A stretch of 64,000 nt of DNA from Rhizophagus irregularis (lineage: Eukaryota; Glomeromycota; Glomeromycetes; Glomerales; Glomeraceae): the NCBI RefSeq assembly GCF_026210795.1, contig NC_089429.1, forward strand, positions 4,898,001-4,962,000, written 5' to 3'. The position numbers and the translations under genes are program-made. The notes beneath the pieces are model-generated. The model worked only from the letters and a program-made list of their open reading frames with translations, searched no databases and was not told the DNA's origin. Shown piece after piece: positions 55,260 to 64,000 of this stretch (positions within the stretch are counted from its first letter, which is position 1; the number at the start of each line of letters is the position of its first letter).

Positions 55260-57119
55260 TAAAAAGAAAGTTTGAAAATGTTATTATAATGAAGATAGCT
55301 TGATAAAGGTTATAATATAGCAGTTTTGATTATTTTGGATAAACTCTTAATAGAAACTATCAATCAAGTCATATTACTGTGCGAAAAAAATATATTTATT
55401 CCTATTTTTTGAATTTATGTCACTTATGCTAGTAAGATTAAACGAAATTGAAATTACAAATATGAATTACTGTATTTATGTCTGGTAATATAATGGTGAT
55501 AAAATTAGAGATTAGCAAGTATGATTCTTTGCATCTTTAACAATATAAAAAGACCAGACAAAGAGTGTATTACTAGAAGTAAATATTTTGTTTTGAGAGT
55601 TTAAGACAGCCAAAAAAATACTTTGCACTCATAATAAAATATAATGAAAGTAATTTATTTTTAAGGACTTTTTTATCCTTGTGTTTTTTTGAATATTTAA
55701 TCGCTTTCACATTATAAATATATCTTTTTTTATAAAACTTTCAGTTCTGGAAACCTTTATTTTTTTGGTTATGTTATTGACCATTTGGTCGATAATTCCT
55801 GAATAGGCTTTAGAAGTTTTGAAGTGGAAGATGCGACATTATTAAAATATCATAATAAGAGATGGCGACTTTCAATATAGATTATATCAGGCTTAGACAT
55901 TAAACTAAGATTTATAGAATTATAATTACAATCTTTGTCTGTTGTTACATACTCAGCGAGTCATTTAGAGTTAATTGACAATATCAACAATTTCCCTAGA
56001 AATATTAAAATATTAAAATCTCAAAATCTCAGTTTGCGAACGATGAAATTTATTTTTTTTTTTTACTGATCTTAAACTAGCCTATATTTAAAGGATGAAA
56101 CTAGTTGAAATGATTTAATTCGAATAATAATTTTTTATTTTTAAAAATGTAGCGGTTAATTCAATCTTTGTTTTACGACATGGTTCAGTTGGTGGTGACA
56201 ACTTTCAGAATCGACTATGGAAACTTTCTATCTGAGCTTCAATCATTATTTGATTTTATTAATCATGTATAACTAGAGATTCAAAAAAATAAAATAAAGA
56301 TAAAAGATCAAATTAAATACATATTTTGTTCCCTATGACTCTCATAACTCATTTTATGCATGCTAAGTGGAATGATATTCTCTATTTCTTATAAATCACA
56401 TGAAATTAGATTATTTTTTAGTTTTTGCTAAATAAATTCACCTACTTTTATCAATATCTGATATAATTCTGTCGAAATATACTTATGGTTGCGACGGAAT
56501 TTGTCACAATGCTGTAATGCTGCAACTTTTTATAACGAATGCTGTAACCGTAGAAACTGTCTTATTATTTAAACAAGACTAATGCCGTAATTATTACCCT
56601 TGAATCCTGATTTCGTGATGATAAATATTAAGTAAAATTATAATAATTCAATTTTCGGATGCTCAGGTATGTCATTGATAGTGGCTAGCATTGTATAATA
56701 TATCTGCTGCCTGCTGCAAAACAGACTGATTTTTTTAAGTCTTTCAAAATATTCATCTTATAACAGGAATATTTGTATAAATTTGAAATTTATTCTAATT
56801 AAATGAGATTTCACATTTTGAGATTCGGGATAACATTTAAAGCTATGGAAATAAATTAAAGAAAGAGACTTTACTGTTTCCAAAATATAAGTATTGATGC
56901 AATTAATATTTAAAGAACTTTGTAAATTGGCAATAAAAGTATAAATCAACTATTTGATTGAGTTCAAATTATAAACTTGGATGTATTCAATTACATAATT
57001 CTATTAAACTCTAATTAATTCTATCATTACAAAAGTTAAACATTATATAGACTTTATAAAAATTCATTCTATCATTTATTGGTATAAACTTTTAATTTTA
57101 AAATAATCGCTTACCGAGG
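55260..57119. other. Gene-free flank of copy L
   Basis: AT-rich without gene or RNA. From about 56460 it becomes paralogous to 51720-52690 (GCCGTAATTATT, TTGAATCCTGATTTCGTGAT, TTCAATTTTCGGATGCTC). Nothing else recognised. Confidence 0.5.
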
Positions 57120-58069
57120 TTAAAACATTGCTATCGATAAATATTAAGAGGATATTTGTTAGAACAAGATTAAAACCAAAGTATAGTGGTATAGAAATTT
57201 TATACTGAGATTACAAATTAAGATCTTTAGTATATTATTCTTTTTTGGAAAAAAATGAAAAAAATAACAATTAATATTTTTGAACGGAAATTATATTAGA
57301 ATACGTTCATACAGGGCCTATTAAAGAAACTCTTCAACAAATGTTAGAAGTTCTTAATTTATCGGTTGAAGAAGTAGTAGATATTAGTTTTGAGATAAGG
57401 ATGTTCCAAACTGCGAAGCGGCTTGGATGATATTTCAATATATATATCCGATAATTGTGTTATTATGTAGACGTCCAAGATCATACTTCATATATGTAAG
57501 AATAATTAAACTCAATAGGCTACCTTATTGTAGTAACAGAGTAATCTTATCTATAAAATTTAATATTTAATATAAATGACGTAATGTATCAAAAAAATAT
57601 CTCAAATATATTGATGCAATAATAATTATTTGTACCTGATGACTATTTGGCTTCATAATAACAATTACTTAATTAAATAATAATTTTGAATTTAGGCGAT
57701 TGCCCATCGAACCTTTTGATATTTTTTAAGTAAACTAAATATTTATTATCGATTATTATCGATCAAAAAATTTGCTAATTAAATAAAACCCTTATGTAAT
57801 TACAGTGTGTAATTATGTTTGGAATGAATCTATTATTAAAGATAGCGCGAAAGGTGTAGTATGTCACCTTTATTTAGCTCTCTTTTAGTATTTTTAGTAT
57901 ACTAAATGGTATTGAAGAAATAAATATTTTAAACGCTTAATTCTAATAAATAAATGTAATAATAAATTAAATACATAAATCATGCATTATAAACAAAAAA
58001 AATTATTTTTTGAAAAGATCGATATAAAAAGTTTCAAGTTTAATCGCGCTATAATTTTTTAATTATATA
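57120..58069 (+). pseudogene. Decayed duplicate of the J/K relics (copy M)
   Basis: Repeats the order seen at 52690-53560: GAGGATATTTGTTAGAACAA, CAAAGTATAGTGGTATAGAA (BTB start), GGAAATTATATTAGAATACG and TTCATACAGGGCC (EYIYTGS), AATTATGTTTGGAATGAATC (SPRY start), then AAACAAAAAAAATTATTTTT and GAAAAGATCGATATAAAAAG (the copy K junction). Stops and gaps throughout. Confidence 0.55.
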
Positions 58070-58253
58070 CAGTCAAACCTTTATATAACGATATGTCGGG
58101 ACATATATGAAATTTTTAGAAAATATCGTTATATCAAAGTTATACCGATATTTATATGTCCTCACATATAGTGGGAAAATAAAATTTTATCGGTATATCA
58201 AGTTTTTAATAGTATATCGGTATATCGAATATCGGTATATCGAGGTTAGACTG
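58070..58253. mobile_element. Mariner-type MITE (184 bp), CAGTCAAACC ends
   Basis: CAGTCAAACCTTTATATAAC at 58070 and ATATCGAGGTTAGACTG ending at 58253 form inverted repeats, with TA outside (58068-58069, 58254-58255). The interior consists of GGTATATCGA-like words. It is missing from the paralogous position after 53560, a natural empty site. Confidence 0.75.
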
Positions 58254-58369
58254 TATACAGCAAATAAATTAAAACGGTCCTAAACATTGTTTGAGAATAA
58301 CATTAAGTAATTTCATTCAATTCAATATAGTATTAATCAATAAACTTTTGTCTGACGTTGGAGGCGCAG

Positions 58370-58397
58370 CGAAAAATTTAATGATATACTTGTACGT
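58370..58397 (+). promoter_or_regulatory. BTB promoter remnant cut by an LTR
   Basis: TTGGAGGCGCAGCGAAAAAT then TTAATGATATACTTGTACGT is the family promoter block. It stops exactly at the LTR start (58398). The gene that followed it is not visible; it may lie beyond the retroelement, outside the window. Confidence 0.55.
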
Positions 58398-59052
58398 TGT
58401 AAGACCTAAGCCCGTGATAAATCACGTTGCCACCTTAGGTATTAACAAAATATCTCTTTATTAATAATATAAATAAATACAATAATATGCTTGGTTTAAT
58501 AACATTAAATAACAAATAAATAATTCATCATCGATATTTGTTCAAGAATGTCCTTCTCCAAAGGTGATCTTCACGCCCTTTTATAATTGTTTTTGTGTAA
58601 CCAAATTCATAATTTTGATTCATGGATTTAAATTATCAAAGTATTTCCATGATTTTAAAGTATTTCCATTATCTTAACTCTGTATCCATCTGATCGTCAT
58701 TAACTCCTGAATTATGATTTATAATACTAACGTCATGATCAGCAATTTAGTCATTTGACACCTCAGATCACTTGACTTCATTTAATTTAGCATCTTTCGG
58801 ACCTTTATTTATCCTTAAATCTCGTGACTAATAGTTTAATGTCATCTCGGACCAATTATCCTTGAATCACCTGCTCAATAGTTTAACGACTTTTCGGTCT
58901 AATTATCCTGATTCTCATGACTAATAGTTTAACGACTTTTCGGTCTAATTATTAATACAACTAAAAATAAATTAAAATTTCTATACACTAAGATTAAATG
59001 TAATACTGCGCCTCACAATTAATAAATTTACTATGTATACTACGGCATTACA
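58398..59052 (-). repeat. LTR of Ty3/gypsy-type element (3' LTR on minus strand)
   Basis: A 655-bp block bounded by TGTAAGACC (58398) and GGCATTACA (59052), a TGTAA...TTACA inverted terminus. On the minus strand it directly follows a purine tract, as a 3' LTR should. It contains repeated TAGTTTAACGACTTTTCGGT units (near 58875-58945). The partner LTR lies outside the window, so LTR-LTR identity and target duplication cannot be checked. Confidence 0.85.
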
Positions 59053-59067
59053 ACTATCCCCCGCATG
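59053..59067 (-). other. Polypurine tract
   Basis: Minus-strand CATGCGGGGGATAGT lies directly against the LTR, in the position of the plus-strand primer of reverse transcription. Confidence 0.75.
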
Positions 59068-59086
59068 AAAATTTAATGCCCTCATT

Positions 59087-59157
59087 AAATTTATTCTAAG
59101 AATCGAACTCGTGTCTCGAAGTGGTAGGTGCGAATTATACCACTAAATCAAGCATGC
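59087..59157 (-). tRNA. Degenerate tRNA-Gly-like sequence in the retroelement
   Basis: The minus strand reads GCATGCTTGATTTAGTGG, then TATAATTCGCACCTACCAC, then GAGTTCGATTCTTAG. This resembles eukaryotic tRNA-Gly, with an A box (TGATTTAGTGG), a CTACCAC anticodon loop (family form CTGCCAC) and a B box (AGTTCGATTC). The acceptor and anticodon stems do not pair, so it is a tRNA relic or tRNA-derived promoter rather than a functional tRNA. Confidence 0.45.
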
Positions 59158-59371
59158 GTTGTTACTTGACTGCGTCCTGCGGCTGTTCCCGTGGTTTGTC
59201 ATGTGTTCTTTTGAATTTCACGGTTTTCTTGTACCGGATTTCACTTAGGTCTTTCTTTGGAATTTTTCATTAGTTTTTCCTACTTTTCCAGAATTATTTT
59301 TATGTCATGTGATTTTATTTCACATGATTATAAAATTATCTTTATTTTTCTAAGTCCATTGATGATGGTTA

Positions 59372-60307
59372 TCATTTACTCATCGGTGTATGGTAAGTCT
59401 TTAATAATTCTCCATTTACAGGTGTTTTCTTGATTACACCCTTAATATCTTTAATTTTGTAGGCTCCGTTTGGTAGTATTTCATGAATGTAAAATGGTCC
59501 CAATCATTTTGATTCCAATTTTCCAGATAATTGTTGTGCTTTGGCTTTATCATAAAGTAATATTTTATCTCCAATTCCAAAGGTATGTTCTTTAATTATT
59601 TTTCTGTCATGATACTCTTTTTGTTTTATTTGAGATTTTAATATTTGTTCTTTGGCTTCATATCGGATTTTTGGTAATTCTTCTAATAATCCAACTATTC
59701 TATCACTTAGGTTGATTCCTTTGATATTTTCATCCATTATTGTCCGTACATTTCTTCCATATATTAAATAAAATGGTCGAATTCTTGTTGAACTGTGCTT
59801 TTTATTCCTATAGGCGAATAATATGGGTGCTATCTTTTGATCCCAATCATCCTTAGTTGATAATTTTGCTAATGCTTGACCTAATGTTCGATTGAATCTT
59901 TCAACCAATCCGTTTGTCTCCGGATGATAACTTGTAGAAAAATTCCATTTAATTTTGAATTTTTCCATTAGTTCTTTAATCATTTCATTATTGAAATGAC
60001 TTCCTCTATCACTCAATATTTTCATCCACCTCTTTTCTAATGAATTTACCTTTTTCATCGTTTTCTTTGTACCTCTTTTGAGCTATTGGTTCAGTGCCTT
60101 CCTTTAATCTTATCTCATGTTTCACCAGATTTGTCCTGTTATATTTTTCACCATCGTACTCAAATATATCCTTATATTTTTCTACTAATACTTTTAATTT
60201 ACCTTTTTGTTCATTGGTTATATCCCCTACTTTAAATTTTTCAGTAAATTTTTCATGATCGTTTATATGCTTCTTTATCGTCTCTTCAGTATCATTCTGA
60301 CCAAGAC
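59372..60307 (-). pseudogene. Retrotransposon pol remnant: RT start fused to integrase C-half
   Basis: Reading leftwards: a linker and RT-leading segment (EYDGEKYNRTNLVKHEIRLK, EGTEPIAQKRYKEN, IRKEVDENIE) that in Ty3/gypsy elements precedes the RT palm. At about 60012-60030 it jumps directly to integrase (ILSDRGSHFNNEMIK, YHPETNGLVERFNRTL), which carries the second Asp and the Glu of the DDE triad. RT catalytic site, RNase H and N-terminal integrase are missing. The two sides share ATGAAAATATT at the junction, and the frame changes there. The integrase is followed by a TGA at 59501-59503, where the family has Trp, and a further 43 codons to TGA at 59372. Not functional. Confidence 0.85.
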
Positions 60308-60847
60308 TTATACTTTAAAATTTTCATTTTCATAATTCTCATAATCATCTTCATATATGTTGTATAATTCATCTTGGTATAATTCATCTAATAATTCATC
60401 CTCAATTAATGTCTCTTCAAATCCTTTGATGGTCTTTTGTATATATTTTACTGGTACATCCATGGTTTCATTATCCATTTTAAGTATTATTGTTTTATCT
60501 GTGTAATCTATATTCGCCTTAAACATATCTAATACTCCATTCCCTAACACAATTTCATTCTTTCCAGAATCAATTACTTCGACCTTAATGGGTACCTCCT
60601 TATCCCCAAACTGTATGTATATTGTTGTGGTACCTCTTGATGCTACTTTATCCTCATTTATCATTACGCATCTTACTGTGCTTGGTTCTTCAATTCTTAG
60701 GTCCATTTCATCCATTATTTGACTAGTTATTACATTTACTGCTGCCCCTGTATCAAACATTACATCCTTCAATTCTTGATTTATTATTAATTTACCCCTT
60801 AATGCTGTCAAATGTTCGGCTTCAATGTTATTTATTGGTTCCTGTAG
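60308..60847 (-). CDS. Retropepsin-type protease of the retroelement
   Basis: Contains the aspartic protease motif MFDTGAAVNVIT and the later IVLGNGVLDMFKANID, typical of Ty3/gypsy retropepsins, which cleave the Gag-Pol polyprotein as a dimer. The ATG at 60811 is probably not a true start: the frame continues upstream in phase with the Gag frame, through TGA at 60848-60850. It ends in an acidic Asp/Glu/Tyr-rich tail and a frameshift near 60310 that separates it from the pol remnant. Confidence 0.75.
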   Translation of the reverse strand, partial: LQEPINNIEAEHLTALRGKLIINQELKDVMFDTGAAVNVITSQIMDEMDLRIEEPSTVRCVMINEDKVASRGTTTIYIQFGDKEVPIKVEVIDSGKNEIVLGNGVLDMFKANIDYTDKTIILKMDNETMDVPVKYIQKTIKGFEETLIEDELLDELYQDELYNIYEDDYENYENENFKV

Positions 60848-61225
60848 TCAATCTACTTGTGGATATCTTCTCATACCGTCATAATATATTTTCCTTTGTT
60901 CTGGGCTTATATCTATAATTTGTGAAAAAGTTGCATTTGCTCTGGTATTTTTCATATCCTGTAATACGTTATATTTTGGTACATTTCTTTGAAATGCGCT
61001 TGTCCTATGAATACCTTCAACACGTTCATTTTTACATTCTGATGCATAGTGACCTTTTTGTCCACAATTTCCACATGTATTATTATTTCTTTTTGTTTCC
61101 TGAGCTTTTCTCAAACTCTCACTAGTAAATCCCCTTTTTGGTAATGCTGCTGCCTTATCCTGTTGACTGGCATATTTATCATTTCTTCTACGTGCTTGTT
61201 CTTGGTCATTTTCCATATCTATATC
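60848..61225 (-). CDS. Second zinc-knuckle segment of gag-pol
   Basis: In phase with the large gag frame but separated from it by TGA at 61226-61228. It has one CCHC knuckle (CGNCGQKGHYASEC), a basic N-terminal part and a QKI-like linker before the protease. CCHC knuckles bind RNA in the particle. Most likely part of one ancestral polyprotein; the ATG at 61216 is available but need not be used. Confidence 0.65.
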   Translation of the reverse strand, partial: DIDMENDQEQARRRNDKYASQQDKAAALPKRGFTSESLRKAQETKRNNNTCGNCGQKGHYASECKNERVEGIHRTSAFQRNVPKYNVLQDMKNTRANATFSQIIDISPEQRKIYYDGMRRYPQVD

Positions 61226-63997
61226 TCAATCACTTGATCTATTTTTTATATTACTCCTTGTTTGTCTTGGAGTATCATAAAAATCTCGGTCAACATGGTT
61301 AAATATTACATCATTGTTTTGGTAATATGGGTCACCATAATTGTATTCTTGGTCATAATCGTCTTGATAATCTTGGCTATCGTAATCGTATTGGTCATTG
61401 TAATCATTATAGTTATCAAATTCCATCGTATTAAATCCTCGATTATTATTTTGGTAATTTGGTTGTCTGTTATAATTATTTGATCTTCCATTGTAATTGT
61501 TTGGTCCTTTATTATAATTTTGGTTGTTTGGTCTTCTATAGTTTGCTTGACCATTATTTACTCTACAATCCCTTGCATAATGTCCTGGTTGTTGACATTT
61601 ATAACATACTCGCAATGGTTGTCCTTGTCTATTGTTATTCGGTGGTCTCCTTTGTCCACTAAGTTGGTTTGTCAATTTTACCTCTAATTTTTTAAACATC
61701 TCGGTAAGGTCATCCTCGTAATTTTTCTCCAATGGTTTTTCAAATATATTCTTTGGCTTGTCATCCTGTATATCAATTCCTTTTCTTTGGGTACTAACTG
61801 GTATATTGAGTGTTTTTCTCATTAATTCATTAGTAGCTTCCTCCTCTCTTCTTGCTGTATTCACTGCATCATTTAAATTTGCTGGGTTTTGTCTTCTGAC
61901 TTGATACCCCAATACTGGTGTTAATCCTTCGATATAATTATCCACTTGTAATTCTTCATCTAATGCATGGCCTCTGGTAGCTATCCTTAATATTTGTCTA
62001 AACCTTATCGTATATGCCTCAACATTTTCATTTACTCCTTGTGTTATTTTCCTTAGTTCTAACATTTTCCTTTTTCTAACATCTTCCCTGGTAAATCTTT
62101 GTTTAACCCTATGTTTTAAATCATTATCATTATCGTTATCTTGCCAATTTACCAAATGACCATTGTTTGCTTCCTTCTTTTCATTATACCATTGTGCTGC
62201 TGCACCTTTCAAACAGGTAGCTGCCATTGCTGCTTGTCTAGCTCCATTTACTCCTGCTGCTTTTCCTATAGCAGTAAATGCTGTTTCGAATTGTCTTACC
62301 CAATCATTAACATCTTCTTCTTCCTTTCCGTAAAAATGTGGTAAACTGATTATTCCTCCAGCTGCATTTCCTGCATCTTCAATTGCGTTAGCTACTGGAT
62401 TGGCTTGGATTAATCCAGCCCAATTGTTCCCTATATCATGTCCCCATACTGCTTGTAAAGCTGCTCTAACATCTTCCCTTACTTCAGCTCTTGTTGCTCC
62501 CATAATTATTGGTACTATTGGTGGAACTGGTGGTATCGGTGGTATTAAAGGTGTTTCAAATAAATTTTCTATATTATAATCGGATATTTCGCTTTTATCC
62601 TCAGAATTTGATTCTGAACTTTCACTTGAGTCGAAACCAGGTCTATTTATAATGTTTTCTTCATAAGGTTCTTCAAAATTTTCATTGTTATCAGTATCAT
62701 TTGGATTTAAAATTTCTCCATCTTTTCCAGATCCATCCAATTCTTTTTCAAATCCATCAGATTTTTCATTATCAGATTCATTTCCGCTGCTTTCACTATC
62801 CTCAATTCTAGCTTGCTGTTTTAGAAATTTATCTAATATCCGCCTTAAATTTTTCTCCATTTCATTTTTATTTCCTTGGAATATTTTAATAAATTCTTGA
62901 TCCAATATTTCTCCATCAGTATATCCCATACTGATTAACCTCAATAACTCTCCACTAGTTATTTCTATTTTATTATCGTCACATATTTGTTTTAATCTTT
63001 TAATCCTGATATCAATTTCATTTCCGTCATTTTCACAATCCCTACACTTGGTTTTTCCTTCGTCAAATTTATTGTTTATCCATCTTATTCCACATTCATC
63101 ACAAAATGTGGTATTTTCATTTATCCATTCATATAATTTTTTCCTTAATTCTTTGTTATCTGAATCAATTTCCTGGAAATATTTTTCCATAAATTCCGTT
63201 GTTAATATTACACTATTGCTTATCCTGAATTCTCTCATTCTTTCTATTTCTGACATATTTAATTCGTATCCCAGTTTTTCTAAGTCATCCTTTAATTCTG
63301 ATAATTCTTTTTGTTCACAAATTTTACATTGTCCAATATCTGCTATCATATCAGGTAACTTTCTATTTCTACAACTTCCACATCTTAATGTTTCTTTTGT
63401 TAACCATTCATTTATTTCATCTTTTAATTTTTCATCACTTAGTCCCATTAATTCGAAAAATGTACCTAAAAAGTCTTCTGTTAATATCAATTCTATCCTT
63501 ATCCCTAGGTCCCACATTCTTTGTATATCTTTGTCAGTGAACCTTCCACCCATTTCTTCAATTTTTCTTTTTAATAATTCCACTGTCCATTCGACATTGT
63601 CCTCTATTTTTACTTCATAATGTATACTACCATCACTGTATTCTAATTCATAACTTTCAGGACTATCACTTTCTGGGTCCTCGGGTTCTCTTGTAAATTG
63701 TTTGGTGTCAATAAATCTTTGTCTTACTTTTGATACATATCTCTTCCATGTATTCTCTCCTTCTTGAGTGAATACATCACATCTATTCTGATATTCTATC
63801 TGGATTAATAATTCATTTACCTCTGTCCACAACAGATTTTCTGTTTCTTCATATAATAAATCCCTGAATAACTTTATTGTTAACTTCTTAACATGTATTG
63901 CTTTCATTTCATTTTCCAATATCGTGTTGTACCAATCCCAAAACTTTTGAAATCTATTTTCAACATCCCAATCTTCTAAAATGTATCCATGTTCCAT
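61226..63997 (-). CDS. Gag polyprotein with N-terminal CxxC repeat modules (923 aa)
   Basis: The longest open frame in the window. Residues 553-730 are a retrotransposon Gag capsid-like domain (FYGKEEEDVNDWVRQFETAF, LKGAAAQWYNEKK, RFTREDVRKRKMLELRKITQ), and 798-811 a CCHC knuckle (CYKCQQPGHYARDC), followed by an Asn/Gln/Tyr/Asp-rich tail. The first 400 residues are unusual: modules of about 90 residues with a helical part and a four-Cys site (C206, C209, C224, C227; C299, C302, C318, C321), and a third without cysteines. An acidic Ser-rich stretch (400-475) and a Pro-rich hinge (PLIPPIPPVPP) separate them from the capsid. The start is 3 bases from the window edge, so an upstream extension is possible. 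It forms the particle in the cytoplasm; the partner pol is dead. Confidence 0.85.
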   Translation of the reverse strand: MEHGYILEDWDVENRFQKFWDWYNTILENEMKAIHVKKLTIKLFRDLLYEETENLLWTEVNELLIQIEYQNRCDVFTQEGENTWKRYVSKVRQRFIDTKQFTREPEDPESDSPESYELEYSDGSIHYEVKIEDNVEWTVELLKRKIEEMGGRFTDKDIQRMWDLGIRIELILTEDFLGTFFELMGLSDEKLKDEINEWLTKETLRCGSCRNRKLPDMIADIGQCKICEQKELSELKDDLEKLGYELNMSEIERMREFRISNSVILTTEFMEKYFQEIDSDNKELRKKLYEWINENTTFCDECGIRWINNKFDEGKTKCRDCENDGNEIDIRIKRLKQICDDNKIEITSGELLRLISMGYTDGEILDQEFIKIFQGNKNEMEKNLRRILDKFLKQQARIEDSESSGNESDNEKSDGFEKELDGSGKDGEILNPNDTDNNENFEEPYEENIINRPGFDSSESSESNSEDKSEISDYNIENLFETPLIPPIPPVPPIVPIIMGATRAEVREDVRAALQAVWGHDIGNNWAGLIQANPVANAIEDAGNAAGGIISLPHFYGKEEEDVNDWVRQFETAFTAIGKAAGVNGARQAAMAATCLKGAAAQWYNEKKEANNGHLVNWQDNDNDNDLKHRVKQRFTREDVRKRKMLELRKITQGVNENVEAYTIRFRQILRIATRGHALDEELQVDNYIEGLTPVLGYQVRRQNPANLNDAVNTARREEEATNELMRKTLNIPVSTQRKGIDIQDDKPKNIFEKPLEKNYEDDLTEMFKKLEVKLTNQLSGQRRPPNNNRQGQPLRVCYKCQQPGHYARDCRVNNGQANYRRPNNQNYNKGPNNYNGRSNNYNRQPNYQNNNRGFNTMEFDNYNDYNDQYDYDSQDYQDDYDQEYNYGDPYYQNNDVIFNHVDRDFYDTPRQTRSNIKNRSSD

Positions 63998-64000
63998 TAT

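Noticed and set aside
61262-63620. Plus-strand frames of 67-190 codons opposite gag
   Set aside because: They are antisense shadows of the large gag frame.

Overview
The window is very AT-rich eukaryotic DNA. It most resembles an arbuscular mycorrhizal fungus (Glomeromycotina, Rhizophagus-like). The grounds are intronless tandem BTB-BACK-SPRY genes, a tyrosine-kinase-like gene with an N-terminal Cys cluster and several short introns, dense non-autonomous DNA transposons, Helitron-like and LINE remnants, and a Ty3/gypsy-type element. The lineage is inferred from family recognition; no marker gene is present.

Layout. 1-2860: minisatellite with a period of about 82 bp and a longer higher-order period. 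2860-8160: gene-free AT-rich DNA holding a palindrome-rich element (3682-3968), a large inverted repeat (about 3985-7245) interrupted by a 1414-bp TA-flanked element (5519-6932), and a MITE (7450-7760). 8187-9300: tandem repeats (45 bp, then 99 bp) running up to a 5'-truncated SPRY gene. 9452-36792: cluster of tandem segmental duplications with one SPRY-only copy, one 3' stub, four intact BTB-BACK-SPRY genes (17523, 27629, 31967, 35386), one full-length pseudogene (23962) and two 5' relics (33838, 37240). The copies share upstream and downstream non-coding sequence, so element insertions can be read against empty paralogous sites.

36800-53350: mostly gene-poor. It holds a small hypothetical ORF (39812), a 5'-truncated LINE with 17-bp target duplication (43466), an aldo/keto-reductase pseudogene split by two MITEs (44365-46984), a complete five-exon protein kinase gene (47761-49538), a second LINE 3' end, and mariner-type MITEs. 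52680-58397: a second BTB locus with decayed fragments, one intact gene (53847-55259), and a decayed duplicate of its upstream flank whose promoter-like sequence is broken by an LTR at 58398.

58398-64000: a minus-strand Ty3/gypsy-type element: LTR, polypurine tract, tRNA-like sequence, integrase C-terminal half, protease, and a large open gag. The RT, RNase H and N-terminal integrase are deleted, and three in-frame TGA codons plus a frameshift interrupt the polyprotein.

The repeated theme is expansion and decay of a recognition-type gene family (BTB adaptor plus variable SPRY) in a transposon-rich region. No metabolic operon or defence cassette is visible.
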